NCBI RefSeq assembly: GCF_037975245.1
Contig: NC_092575.1
Span: forward strand, 15,878,310 to 15,942,309
Direction: 5' to 3'
Length of the DNA: 64,000 nt
Source: Apostichopus japonicus
Taxonomy: Eukaryota > Echinodermata > Holothuroidea > Aspidochirotida > Stichopodidae
In this document: in pieces, positions 1 to 11,180 of the stretch
How the letters are laid out: every line of letters begins with the position of its first letter
Position numbering within the stretch: position 1 is the first letter of the stretch
The notes under the pieces: generated by a model
The model's database searches: none
Told to the model about the DNA's origin: nothing
The model's input: the letters and a program-made list of their open reading frames with translations, nothing else
Position numbers and translations under genes: made by a program

Positions 1-79
1 CCACTCGACCCCTGTGACCCAGCTTCACCAACTTACAGTGAAGCTCAGGACCTCTGTGATTATCTTCAAGACCCTTATG
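1..79 (+). CDS. M0 exon C (partial): start of C8
   Basis: The window opens inside this exon, in frame at base 1. It encodes 26 codons from PLDPCDP to QDPYG and supplies the first two C8 cysteines (DPC, DLC). It belongs to subtype Y, matching exon C of M2 and M4. The donor is gtaatg, phase 1. Confidence 0.88.
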
Positions 80-239
80 GTAATGAGCATCAAACATGTA
101 CTTTCATTATTTATTTTTTATTTCTCTCTTTGGTGATGAGGTTTGTCAGTCCGCTAGGCCAACTGAACCTTTCTACTTTGTTCCTTCAAGAATTTTATAA
201 TCACGATTTTCTTTCTCATATTTGTGCCTTCTCTTTCAG

Positions 240-422
240 GACCATTTGAGAACTGCCTTGATCTGGTTGATCCCACCCCATTCTATGAAGCGTGCCTTTA
301 TGATCTCTGTGAGACCCTTCCTGATGATAGCCTCATCTGTGACAGTCTTACCTCTTATGCTCAAGAATGCAGAGATGCTGGTGGAATTCCTGAGGATTGG
401 AGAGATGTCGTTTCTCAATGTC
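240..422 (+). CDS. M0 exon D: C8 domain
   Basis: 183 nt encoding GPFENCLDLVDP to VVSQC with six cysteines that complete the eight of a C8 domain. Acceptor tttcag, donor gtgagt, phase 1 at both ends. The last codon is split with the next exon to give proline. Closest in sequence to M2 and M4 exon D (subtype Y). Confidence 0.93.
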
Positions 423-1344
423 GTGAGTATTTCATCAGACTGTCACATTCATTTCCCAGTCAGGCTGTACATGCAGAATCATGCAGGGTCAAATGATAAC
501 TTTGTCACTATTTTTCTTATTATTTCTTTCTGGAGAGTAGACTGGTAGATAAAGTGCAGGAAAAGCAAACATTTTATGCAGCAGTTAATTTGCAACTATT
601 TTTGATGTCTTTGTCTGTTTTGTTGTTTGCTGTTGTTTAATTTTATGATTCACATGTATTATGGTTATGTACTGTATAGGAAATCAAATAACTGAAATTA
701 AGGTTCATTTGGAGATAAAAGATAAAAAATACTAAAATTAAAAGTAATTGAACATATTCTTGATTAAGATTAGCAAAAATATTGAAGAGATACAGCACCC
801 TTATTGTGATGTAGGTTAAACTGTTCAGTGTTTCAATTTGTAAATCCAAATCTAACACAATTTTACCCATTGTTTTGCCTGGCTTCTAACTACTTGCAGG
901 ATTTTGTTAAAAATATGTTTAGTAATCTTGATTTTGTCATTGTTGATGGAAGTGACATTTCTCTCTGAATTGTAAATTCGGTTCTTTGCTTTGTTGCTTT
1001 GCTAACTATGTAGTCAATGTTTCGAGAAGACTTGACCATAAAACGGTACCAAAAACTGACAATTATTCAATAGATATAACTTTTTCTTTGCTTTGATATT
1101 GGCTTTTGTCTGAAGACTGAGATTAGTAGAGAAATTTTGCTTGTCTGATCTAGATATAAATATTTTCTCATATGGTAAAAATTCTATGCAATGTTTCTTA
1201 ACTATCTAACAGACTTTTCACTTTGTTTCCTACCAAATGATTGGATCTGTTAAAGGTTTAAAAGCATTACCGATGGTAACTAGTTGAAGCATAGGAATGG
1301 TTTAAAGTTACTTGTAGTAAACTTCTTCTCTTATATGTCCATAG

Positions 1345-1550
1345 CTCACAATTGTCCCAGCGGTACCGTTTATGATTCTTGTGGACCTGCCTGCCCTGCT
1401 ACCTGTGTGGACCGTGATGGTCCCAGTGACTGCCCCATCAGTAATTGTAAGGAGACCTGTAGGTGCCCTGATGGTCAGGTACTGGATGGTAACCAATGTG
1501 TCTTTACCTACCAATGTGGCTGTCTCTTGGACAATGGACGATATCTTTCT
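1345..1550 (+). CDS. M0 exon E: TIL domain
   Basis: 206 nt encoding a trypsin-inhibitor-like cysteine-rich domain, NCPSGTVYDSC to GRYLS. It shows the CGPACPATC, ETCRCPDG and YQCGC motifs. Acceptor ccatag, donor gtaagt. Nearly the same protein as M2 exon E. Confidence 0.93.
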
Positions 1551-1604
1551 GTAAGTCTCAATTTTACACAGTGACTCTGGTTTATCATGTTGAAGCACCA
1601 TTTA

Positions 1605-1786
1605 TTGTGTTAAACTAATTCACTTCATGTTACATAGTTACATGTTAAACTTCAATTCATATTACTTTAGTTATGTGTTAAACTTCAATTCATGTTATTT
1701 AGTTACGTGTTAAACTTCAATCCATATTACTTAGTTATGTGTTAAACTTCAAGTCATGTTACTTAGTTACGTGTTAAAACTTCATG
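1605..1786. repeat. About 33-bp minisatellite in M0 E/F intron
   Basis: Roughly five diverged copies of a unit built on gttaaacttcaattcat.tta and ttagttacgt, alternating gtatgt and acgt versions, inside the intron 1551-2022. Confidence 0.85.
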
Positions 1787-2022
1787 TTTACCACTTACTG
1801 GTTCAAGTAAGTAACACCAAATGACAGACAATTTTTTCCCTTTTATTCCTCTTTTTGGGGTTTTTTTTGTGGGCAGTTTATATTTTAGATATGATTTAGC
1901 ATTAGTACACATTTGTATCCATTCTCTGAGAAAATTATATGTTTCTTTGTAATCCTGATATACCTCGGCTTGTTTGGCCTGCCATAGTTATGAACTGAAA
2001 TGCAAAACTTTCATATTCACAG

Positions 2023-2197
2023 CCCGGCGAAGAGTACACGTACCCAGACTGTAGTCGTCACTGTACATGCAACAATGGTAATGCAAACTGTCTCGCATCC
2101 TCATGCGACCCTGATGCTACCTGTGAAATCAAGAACGGAGTAAGAGATTGCTACTGTAATGATGGATACACAGGAGACGGACAGACTTGTACTGAAG
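2023..2197 (+). CDS. M0 exon F: TILa/VWC-like with EGF-like end
   Basis: 175 nt, PGEEYTYPDC to GQTCTE, nine cysteines. The CYCNDGYTGDGQTC end is EGF-like, whereas the first half is TILa/VWC-like (DC..CTC..G). Very close to M2 exon F. Acceptor ttcacag, donor gtgagt. Confidence 0.9.
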
Positions 2198-2490
2198 GTG
2201 AGTATTCATCAGTTAAAACAATGGTTATTCGTTTACTTTAATTAGTTTAGTTTAGTCAATGGTAAGGGTTAGAAAAGTGGCACAGGAAGTAAGTAAGACT
2301 GTTATAATATATGTAAAGATTAATCCATAAAATATTAAGGTAAATGTATGTAGAGAGTAATTGGAAAAGCAATGTATCACAGTTTTTATATGAAGTTTAC
2401 GAGGATAATAAAATGAAGAACTAAGCTAAGTTTTTACTTTTAATCATGAATAAACTTTGATTTTGAGATTCAAATTTATACTGGAAATAA

Positions 2491-2515
2491 AGAATTGAAT
2501 TGAATTGAATTGAAG
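2491..2515. repeat. (GAATT)n tract
   Basis: Five-base repeat agaattgaattgaattgaa in the M0/M1 intron. Short pentamer tails like this often mark the 3' end of CR1/L2-type retroposons; no retroposon body is recognised here. Confidence 0.6.
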
Positions 2516-2819
2516 ATAAAACATTAAAGTTAATTAATGATAAGTGGTGGAGTTATGTCCAACTGTTACCCTTCTTCTTGTATGCATTATGAAAAGTTGT
2601 TGAGGTGACGTGGTTAAATATGATCTGCTCATCAAATTAAAAAAAGGGTTAATGAGTTTCTTAGTTTTATTATTTACACAATAGTACCACTGTGTCATAA
2701 TGTTAGTAGACTTTTCTCAGTCTTTGCACACATTTCTTTTGCAATGTGTTCAACTTTTTTAGTTTTAAAGTTAATCAAAGTTTGTGTTTAAATTTGCCTC
2801 ACTTTTTTTGTGTGTGCAG

Positions 2820-3130
2820 CCCCTGGTATCTGTTACATCTGGGGTGACCCTCACTACCAGACCTTTGATGGTCATAATTATGACTTCCAAGGAGGATGTG
2901 ATTACACCTTAGTGAGAGATTGTCTGAATGAAACATTCCATCTGGTGGCCAAACACAAGAAAGAGAAACATGGCAAACACAGCACAGAGCTGAAGGAATT
3001 GTTATTTTACTACGACGACAAAGAATACAAACTGAAGGATTCTAAGAAGGTCTACATCGACGGACACAGCGTTAAACTACCCTACGACGGACCAGAGGGA
3101 GTGCATATAGAGAAACTTCACTCCAGATTG
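2820..3130 (+). CDS. M1 exon A: vWD with GDPH, subtype X
   Basis: 311 nt. Opens APGICYIWGDPHYQTFD and carries FQGGCDYTLVRDC, then a lysine/histidine-rich stretch (KHKKEKHGKH) found only in subtype X (M1, M3, M5). In gel-forming mucins and FCGBP, GDPH is the Asp-Pro autocleavage site of vWD. M1 alone of the three has an N-glycosylation sequon (LNETF) where M3 and M5 read QDETF. Acceptor gtgcag, donor gtgagt, ends in phase 0 after HSRL. At the nucleotide level it differs from M3 exon A by roughly a dozen bases. Confidence 0.95.
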
Positions 3131-3272
3131 GTGAGTCATTTGATGATCGGTCAGATGGATTTGGTAGGATGTGTATGTAGGTGAGCAGGAGCCCTCTGCA
3201 TAAATAAGGACGCTCAATATTAGTGAAAGAATGATTTTGATGAAGTTTGTTTTGGGAAATAATTCATATACT

Positions 3273-3550
3273 AATTACCTACAAATTTATGGAGAAAAAA
3301 GGAGTTGGAGTATCTCAGAGAAAAAAATGTAAAACTGCAATTATGCATAGGACTGTAAAATAAAAACAGTGAAAAAAAATGTTCATGAAGGGCTCAAAGT
3401 GAAACTGGCAATTACCTACAAATTTATAGAGAAAATAATAAGTTTGGTCATCTCAGAGAAAAAAATATGTCACTATAATTTATGCATAGAACGAAAACAA
3501 AGAAGAGAAATGGTGAAAAAAAATGACAAAAGTTCATGAGAACTGACAAG
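3273..3550. repeat. Tandem duplication, period about 137 bp
   Basis: aattacctacaaatttat and tctcagagaaaaaaa recur from 3273 and again from about 3410, followed in both by an atgcatag motif and an A-rich stretch. Lies in the M1 A/B intron. Confidence 0.75.
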
Positions 3551-3818
3551 GGTGCCAAAAAAAAGTAACACTGGTTCTCATTGTAAAATCCTATATGTTC
3601 TTTACTGGAAAGCAACAGGGCATTCTAGTGGTTGTGTGTTGCGTTAAATCTTAGGGGTTTTACATCAAATTCAGCGGGGACTCAATTCAACAGCTGTTTG
3701 TGAAGGGTATGCATCATTATTTCCAGCACTAATGTTAACTGAGGAGTAAAAAAATGTTTCTTCAATGAATTTATTTAAGTAACCAAGGATTAATCTGTGG
3801 ATTTTTATGCTACTACAG

Positions 3819-3974
3819 GTTTTGACGACTTGGTTTGGTCTGTACATCAACTTTGACAAACACCACGACACACACGTCGGCGTACCCACCAGCTACAGGA
3901 ACAAACTCTGTGGTCTCTGTGGAGACTTTGACGGCTCAGCAGACAATGAGTACACCCTTCCTGATGGAAGCATG
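3819..3974 (+). CDS. M1 exon B: vWD C-terminal part
   Basis: 156 nt, 52 codons, VLTTWFGLYINFD to LPDGSM. Contains CGLCGDFDGSADNEYT: a CXXC motif followed by the acidic calcium-binding-type loop. Donor gtaagg, phase 0. Confidence 0.94.
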
Positions 3975-4287
3975 GTAAGGGTTGATATTTATTGATGTTA
4001 TTGAAAGGTATAACTGTAAATATTTTCAGGAGGCTGTTTGCAGCTTGTTTTCTAAACAAACAAAAAAATGCATTTTAATTTTGAATAGTCTTATTCTTCT
4101 TTTCTCTAGACTAGTCTTAAGTACGACATGTGTGAATTTTATTTTGTACAGCCCTTAAAATGCTTTTGTTTGTAAGGTGTTTAAGCAGGTGTAAGATTTT
4201 ATAATACAGCATTTTTGGTTAGTTTGTTTAGTAAATTTAAAAAAATTGATTGTCTAAATATTTGCACATATCCTTCTTTCTCCTAAG

Positions 4288-4426
4288 ACTACTATCGTAG
4301 CTGACTTTGGTAACAGCTGGACGGTGGGTGGTGGCAAGGACTGTGAACCTGACCCTGGCACCGGTGATGAATGTGACGATGAAAAGGAAGCAGAAAAACT
4401 CTGTAAAGACATCAGCTACAAGAATG
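4288..4426 (+). CDS. M1 exon C: vWD-C8 linker
   Basis: 139 nt, TTIVADFGNSWTVGGG to ISYKN. It is 6 nt shorter than the same exon in M3 and M5, losing two residues after GDECD; the frame is kept. Acceptor tcctaag (AAG rather than CAG), donor gtaggt. Confidence 0.92.
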
Positions 4427-4579
4427 GTAGGTTCATTTTAAAATAAGATATATATTTCTTTTAAGACTGTAACATTGGCAGTAAGTTTACATGGTTGCTC
4501 TTTTCCAACCAGCCATCAAAGACAGTAATGAGAGTGAAAGATTGGTTTACATACCCAGGAAAAGTTGGTAGCTTAATGC

Positions 4580-4655
4580 ATTCTCCCATCTCCATTCCCT
4601 TTCCCCCATCCTCTCCCTTTTCCCCTAACCCTCTCCCCTTTCCCCCACTGTCTCC
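4580..4655. repeat. Pyrimidine-rich tract
   Basis: Almost pure C/T run of about 75 bp in the M1 C/D intron. Similar tracts occur at 5835-5880, 23950-23990 and 38025-38070. No gene signal. Confidence 0.7.
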
Positions 4656-4818
4656 CTCTGTTGATGCTCTACACAATTATCTAATACATTCAAATAGTAC
4701 AGTATATAATAATATAATATTCAAAGTATCACTGCACGATGTACGTGGGAACTCGTTCACCTATTAAAGCAACGTAATGTCAACAATTTTTCATCATTTC
4801 TGCTTTTAATTCTTTCAG

Positions 4819-5001
4819 GTCCTTTCAAGGCTTGCCATGACTTTGTAAATCCTGATCCATTCTACGATGCCTGCGTACAGGACATGTGTGAAGATCTTGA
4901 TAACGATGACCTCATATGTCAGCACTTTGCTGAGTACGCCAGCGTCTGTAGGGCTCAGGGAGGAGATCCCGGAGACTGGAGGGAGGAAGAGGGAATATGT
5001 C
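4819..5001 (+). CDS. M1 exon D: C8 domain
   Basis: 183 nt, GPFKACHDFVNPDPFYDAC to REEEGIC. Six C8 cysteines, acidic subtype X form with CQHFAEYAS. Donor gtaaga, phase 1. Confidence 0.94.
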
Positions 5002-5450
5002 GTAAGATTTACAATCTTCCTTACACATCAGCATAAATTTGGGGAACGTTTATACCAATCTACTGACTCATCACCTCAGGGGATTAAGAATGTCATGGTA
5101 GGGGTATGGTTGCTTTATATGAGCATGATAGCAAACGATGGAAATGACAATGTTGTAGCAAAGCAGCAAATGTCAACCACAAGACGATTTCTAATTTAAC
5201 AGATTGTGGGTGCAAGACTGCTGACTGCACCATCATAACAAAAAAAAATCACAAGTATCCATTATTTTATTTTTTTGCATTATTTCTCTGCATGTGTCAG
5301 CCCTCTTGACTTTTGATATTATCTTTTTAATATTTCAAATCAATTTTTTTTTGAACATTTTAAATTAATTTGAATAATTTTTCAGCATTTCCTTCATAAA
5401 ACATTCACCTTTTTGTTTTCTTTGTTCTTTCATATCTTCTACTACTACAG

Positions 5451-5656
5451 CTTATGTCTGTCCAGATGGTCTGATCTACGATGGCTGCGCCACAATTTGT
5501 CCTGCCACCTGCGCCAACCCTAATGCTCCCAACGAATGTAACATTAGCTCCTGTGTAGAGACCTGTCGCTGTCCAATCGGTCAGCTTCTTGACATCGACA
5601 CATGTGTGGGCGCCCTCAACTGTGGCTGCAGACTTACCAACGGACAATATGTGCAG
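5451..5656 (+). CDS. M1 exon E: TIL domain
   Basis: 206 nt, PYVCPDGLIYDGC to NGQYVQ. TIL cysteine spacing with one sequon (NISS). Acceptor ctacag, donor gtaaag, ends in phase 0. Confidence 0.93.
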
Positions 5657-6344
5657 GTAAAGGCCATTTCTGTTAGCAGATGTTGGGTCACAATTAGTAC
5701 GTTTGCGCTTTGAAATTGTCTTCGTAGCCACCTTCTAATTTTGTAAAAACAAAAGGTGTTGTTTCAAGATTTTACTCCACCATGCAGTTAGCCTCAAGTT
5801 GCTAGTTGAGGCCTATTTCTAACCAGCTAATTTTACCCCCCTCCCCCTCCCCTTGCCCATTTTCCACACCCCTCTCCGGTTCAGTCAAATGGTATGTTAT
5901 ATTCACATGTAACTAGTTAACACTCTAACCAGGAGATCTATGTAGCAGAAACGATTTTGCTGCTCCTAATTACTAACCATTTAATCATGTACAGAAACAT
6001 AAACTGATTGGTCCAGTCTGCACCATTGCAATTGCCCAAAAATTTAATGCAACATCTTGTTTTCTGAAAATTTCAAATTCTTGTGGCTAACGTCAGTGTT
6101 TGTGGTGTGATTTTGATGAACTAGATGTACATGTTAGGTTTTTAAGTCTTACTAAATCTTTTCCTAGTATGATACCACCTGCAGACTAAGTCTTAACTTT
6201 AACACCAAATACAATTTTTCTCACACACATCTAATACATTTTATGGTTTCTTGTCTCACATCCGAGTCTGGTTTCAAAGTCTTTTAACTTTAACACAAAC
6301 TTACAATTTTTCTCATGCATTAATTATCTTGTCTCTCATCCTAG

Positions 6345-6519
6345 TCTGGTGAAACCTTCATCGTTGACGATTGTAGCCAGCAATGTAGCTGTCAGAGCGG
6401 TGCCCTCACCTGTACCAGCTACGGTTGCCACGAGAGTGAAACATGCACAGAGCAGAATGACATGCGTGGATGTTACTGTCCAGCAGGGTATGAATGGATG
6501 CATGGACAATGCCTGCAAG
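6345..6519 (+). CDS. M1 exon F: TILa/EGF-like
   Basis: 175 nt, SGETFIVDDCSQQCSC to HGQCLQ. The EGF-like end is aberrant (CYCPAGYEWMHGQC) without the usual GDG. Donor gtcaga is a weak GT donor. Confidence 0.9.
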
Positions 6520-6820
6520 GTCAGAGAAAGATTGATTTATTGATTTCTAATTAGGGTTTATGCATCATAGAAAAGGAATAAATTAAGTAGAGGTTTTAAA
6601 ATGACAGGTCATTCTACCAAAGATTCAAAAGAAAGAGAAGGAACAAAGTCTTTCTGAAGGGACAAATAGCTTTGAACATTTGCATCTGTGTTTAACTTGC
6701 CAATTAAATGAGGATGTGTAAAGGCAAATTTTTTGTCCTTAATAACATCCCATTTCTGAATTTCACTCTTCCCCCATGACTTTGTCATATAATGATTATT
6801 TTAACGTCTTTCGTAACCAG

Positions 6821-7140
6821 CGCCTTCAACCTGTGTAATCTGGGGAGATCCCCATTATGTTACCTTCGATGAAGTGTCCTATGACTTCCAAGGCGACTGC
6901 GAATACACCTTGGTGAGGGATTGCAATGATCTCTCCGTGACCCCCAGCTTCCATCTGGTCTCCAACAACTACAGGATCAACCCCTCCGACTCTGTCTCCT
7001 ACCTCAGAGAGCTGAGACTGGAGTACAACGGAACGGAGTATGAGCTCCTCTCTGGAGGAGAGGTTAGGGTGAACGGAGTGACGGTGACACCCCCGTACTA
7101 TGATGGTATAGTCAACATTTACTATAGTGGGATCGATGTG
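6821..7140 (+). CDS. M2 exon A: vWD with GDPH, subtype Y
   Basis: 320 nt. APSTCVIWGDPHYVTFD, then DFQGDCEYTLVRDC. Subtype Y lacks the Lys/His stretch of M1 and instead has SNNYRINPSDSVSYLREL and GGEVRVNGV. One sequon (YNGTE). It pairs with M4 exon A, with long identical blocks. Acceptor aaccag, donor gtaagt, phase 0. Confidence 0.95.
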
Positions 7141-7935
7141 GTAAGTGGTGACCATTATACAGGATATCGTATCATCCCTTTTTTTCTTTTCTTTTTTAAG
7201 AGCTCATATCTTTAAAAGGTGACAGAAATTGTGATAAATTTTAGAGATTTTTTGCCAGCCTAAAGTCAATTTATTCCAAACATGATAAAACTGTCCCAAG
7301 TTTATGAGTGCTCAGAATGGATGGGTGTCACTCTCACATTTTGTGGTAATTTGATTCACACAGAGATGTATGGAAGGCTAAGGGTACTACTCATAAACAG
7401 TTATATCATGTTAACTATATAAGTTACATCATAAACAATATATTCTACTGATTCCACTAGTCCTCAACAATTTTTGATGATTCGTTAATTTGTCTTAAAT
7501 CGGGCAATTTGAAGATGTCAACTCAGTGCAGACTTAATGTTGAATCATGTTAATTTTATTGTTTTACAAATTGTATTAACTTCCTTTTTGTAATTTTTTT
7601 TTGAATCTATATACCAACGACAGATCATTAAGGATGATCTCAAACTTCATTGTACTTGACAATATTGTAGTGCATATTTTTGAGAGTTAAATGATGGTCA
7701 TTCATTTTCTCATCAACAAGCATTTTACTGCCAATCCCAAAATATTTTTCTATACACTGGGATGTTTAAATATGTACTTATACACTCTTCATTGTACGGG
7801 GATAAGTAATTTGGAAGACTGTTACTGTAATATCAAAGCTTATGGCCAACAGTGATGGCCTTTACGATATTAATGATGTTAATGATGTTTACTATAATTA
7901 GTTTCACATAATATAAAGGTAGTGCCTGTCATCTA

Positions 7936-8012
7936 AATGAATCACATTTTAAGTAACCCTTGTAAAAAATGAATCACATGTTAAGTAACCATTGTAAAAA
8001 TGAATCACATTT
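7936..8012. repeat. Three-copy 31-32-bp tandem repeat
   Basis: aatgaatcacat starts at 7936, 7968 and 7999, followed by ttaagtaacc.ttgtaaaa in the first two. Lies in the M2 A/B intron. Confidence 0.8.
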
Positions 8013-8200
8013 CAAATATATTCTACTGGTGAATTTTTATTTCCCATGTTCATTTCTAATCGTGTCAAGTAAAAACTGTTTTTGGTCAAAAGGAAATGTC
8101 AAACTTTAATTTGTGTTGTTAGTTATTGTATTAGGATAAAGTACAGAGTCTCTCCTCACCTAACCTGTTTTATAATTTCTTGATGTGATATCCTTTTCAG

Positions 8201-8356
8201 GTTTTACTCACTGACTTTGGCCTTTACGTCACTTACAATCTTGTATGGGATGCAAGAATCCAGTTACCGAGGACTTACTTCAACAGAACCTGTGGTTTGT
8301 GTGGTAACTATGACGATAACAAGGGCAACGAGTTATACTCAAGTAGTGGAATTCAG
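8201..8356 (+). CDS. M2 exon B: vWD end, degenerate calcium loop
   Basis: 156 nt, VLLTDFGLYVTYN to SSSGIQ. CGLCGNYDDNKGNE is kept, but the usual TLPDG turn is replaced by LYSSSGIQ, unlike every other module. Sequon FNRT. Donor gtgaga. Confidence 0.93.
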
Positions 8357-8545
8357 GTGAGAACACACGATCATTGCTCTTTGTAGCTGTAAAAAACAAA
8401 AACATATTTCTGTCATCGCCTTTCTCTTTGTAGAGAATTCTGTCCACAAATATGTGTTCCTTCCCCCCCAAAAAATGAATATGTGTTGAAATGAGCCAAC
8501 TGTGTATATCAAGAGAATTATGGAACTACATCGGGAACTCTTTAC

Positions 8546-8644
8546 TTTCTGGACAAATTACTTATGCATTTTCCCGATAAGTAATTTGCCCAGAAGATAG
8601 GTCGTTCCCTCGTAAAAGTATCCCCACTAATCAAGTGGGGATAT
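8546..8644. repeat. Two adjacent hairpins in M2 B/C intron
   Basis: Arms 8549-8565 and 8577-8593 pair over 17 bp with one mismatch (ctggacaaattacttat against its complement), loop 11, extending 2-3 bp outward. A second perfect 10-bp stem (tatccccact, 8619-8628 with 8634-8643, loop 5) follows 25 bp later. Could be a MITE remnant or an RNA hairpin. Confidence 0.7.
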
Positions 8645-8919
8645 ATTCTCATTGTGTTAATATTTGATTTGAGGGGTGAAAATACCTATACTTTCTAAAA
8701 TGTACAGTTACATCATCTCAAAAAAAAAAAAAGAATTTGGTTACTTTTTGGTCCTTTGAAAGAGACAACTATTTTCAACCTTTACAGTAGAGGAAGATGC
8801 AGTTAAGTTAACTAAAATATTTTTCTCATCAGTCTAGGAAACCCAAATGTTGTGATTTGAAGAAAGTCGATATTTCCACCTTTAAAATGATTCTCTATAA
8901 TTTTTTTTACATATTTCAG

Positions 8920-9064
8920 CAATCAGCAGCGGACTTTGGAAATAGTTGGCAGACTGGGACTAGAGAATGCATCCCTGATCCAGGACCGCTGGATCCATGC
9001 GACCCAGACTCACCGACCTTCGAACAATCCGAGGCACTCTGCTACTACCTGGTGGATGAATATG
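8920..9064 (+). CDS. M2 exon C: vWD-C8 linker
   Basis: 145 nt, QSAADFGNSWQTGTREC to LVDEYG. Contains DPGPLDPCDPDSPT, shared with M0 and M4. First two C8 cysteines DPC and ALC. Donor gtatgt. Confidence 0.93.
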
Positions 9065-9245
9065 GTATGTTGAACTATATTTCATTGAGTTCCCCTACCC
9101 CCGCTCCCAATCATAGGAATCACTTCAGAGATTATTCTGATTTCCTTTCTAGATTTAAGAGTTTAGACCTTTCACTGTTGGATGCATATATTATTGCAGA
9201 TATTAGTTTTCTTTTTGAGTACTCTTCTTTTCTTGAGGGTAACGA

Positions 9246-9258
9246 GGGGGGGGGGGGT
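9246..9258. repeat. Poly-G run of 13
   Basis: Thirteen consecutive G in the M2 C/D intron. Comparable runs occur near 54609, 58067 and 59588. Confidence 0.85.
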
Positions 9259-9778
9259 TGAGGACAGATGGTTTTACAATACCTTCTGGTTAATTATTTG
9301 TCCCAAAAAGAAAGAAGTTATTGGTTTTCCTCAATTTTTTGTAATGCCTGTAGCTACCGATATCACACATTGATGTAGTTCATTAATTTTATTTCAAATT
9401 ATAACGGTAAATGGAAAAATTGTTTACATTTCCCGATTTTTACAATTTGCATGTGATTAATACTAAACTGACAAAGTGTCCAAAACATGAAATAATGTAG
9501 AATAAATTTTGCCAGTCACTTCATCATTAACATAAAATTGGTAGAAAAGTGTCTAGTAGAGAGGAGGTCTTTGTTTGATCAATTGCCATCTTACTTTTAT
9601 GTAATACTCTGTGGATTTGTTAAAAATTGGTCACCTAATTTTTAAAAATTTTTAAAAATTTTTAAAATTGGTCATCAAGCACAAAATACAAGTTGACAAT
9701 ATTAAGTAAGTAAATTAATTAATTTTATGAATGGATTATATTGTAAAAGCTTTTGATATGACACTTCCCTGTCAACAG

Positions 9779-9961
9779 GACCATTTGAAGACTGTTTGGA
9801 CGTGGTTGACCCCTCTCCTTACTACGGTGGTTGTATCTATGACCTCTGCTACACCCTTCCTGACGATGACCTCCTCTGTGCTAGTCTGACCGCTTACGCA
9901 GAAGCTTGTAGAGAGGCAGGAGTCACCCTCGGAGACTGGAGGAGTGATGTCAGTCAATGTC
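9779..9961 (+). CDS. M2 exon D: C8 domain
   Basis: 183 nt, GPFEDCLDVVDPSPYYGGC to SDVSQC. Six cysteines. Almost identical protein to M4 exon D. Donor gtgagt. Confidence 0.94.
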
Positions 9962-10236
9962 GTGAGTAACCAACGTTTAATCCCTATTATAGAAACAAAA
10001 ATACAGCAGACCGGAAGTTTAATACTTGTATAAAATTATCAATCATAATTTATCTATCAAATGTAGACAATTGTAGGCTCATCAAATCATTTTAAGCATA
10101 ATATCATTGTTTGAGATTTGATTCTAAAAATGCTATATAAGTCCTTCATATTTGTTTTGTTTCAACTTCCGAGAATCAATTGATAAATGACGATCATCTT
10201 TTCTCGCAACATGTGATATTTTGAAACCTTTTACAG

Positions 10237-10442
10237 CAATTGCTTGTCCCAGCGGTACTGTTTATGACTTCTGTGGGCCCGCCTGTCCTGCTACCTGTGT
10301 GGACCGTGATGGTCCCGGTGAATGTCAAACTTCTCACTGTAAGGAGACCTGTAGGTGCCCTGATGGTCAGGTACTGGATGGTAACCAATGTGTCTTTACC
10401 TACCAATGTGGATGCTCAATGGACAACGGACAATATCTATCA
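10237..10442 (+). CDS. M2 exon E: TIL domain
   Basis: 206 nt, PIACPSGTVYDFC to NGQYLS. Same TIL subtype as M0 exon E; both share a long stretch of near-identical nucleotides beginning at the CPATCVDRDGP codons. Donor gtgagc. Confidence 0.94.
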
Positions 10443-11005
10443 GTGAGCTTGTTTGCAAATCTTCTATTTTATTTCTGTTGGTATTATCACATTTATGCTG
10501 ACATTTGGAATAGTTAGATGTTATAGATTCATTTACTGTCATAATCAAATAGCTTAAAATGTTTAAATTAGATGATATTATTTGTCATTAACTAATCATA
10601 AAGTTTCAGTCAATTTTGTGTTTCAATGGTTCAGTGGTTTTAAGATAGATAACTAAAAAAAGTACCATCCCCCTCTCATTCATGAGGTCAGGTAATACCA
10701 ATGTAATTAGATGCCATCTCAGTGAAGTACATCCCCAAGACCATTTAACTCTGTGAGTGTCCATAACTGTAATAGGCATGTTCTTAACATGGTCTCAAAA
10801 GAGGCTTTCTTACAATGCATGTAAAATTGACATTTACTTAATATTCCCAGAAAATCCTTCCAAGAGGTTTGTGTACATAATTTTCTCATGATTAAGTAAT
10901 ATCACCTTGGAAGATGAAGTCAGAAACAGGGACACTTTATGTGACTTTACTTGGATTGCAATTTAGTAGACGGACTCACAACATTATATGTTGTTACCCT
11001 TACAG

Positions 11006-11180
11006 CCAGGAGAAGTGTACACAGACCCAGACTGCAGTAGTAGGTGTTCTTGTACTGACGGTGTACTGACATGTGATCCACTCTCTTGTGACACCAACGC
11101 TGCCTGTGGAATCAAGAACGGAGTAAGAGATTGCTACTGTAATGATGGCTACACGGGAGATGGACAGACTTGTACTGAAG
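11006..11180 (+). CDS. M2 exon F: TILa/EGF-like
   Basis: 175 nt, PGEVYTDPDCSSRCSC to GQTCTE. The second half (GIKNGVRDCYCNDGY) is nearly identical to M0 exon F and similar to M4. Donor gtgaga. Confidence 0.92.
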
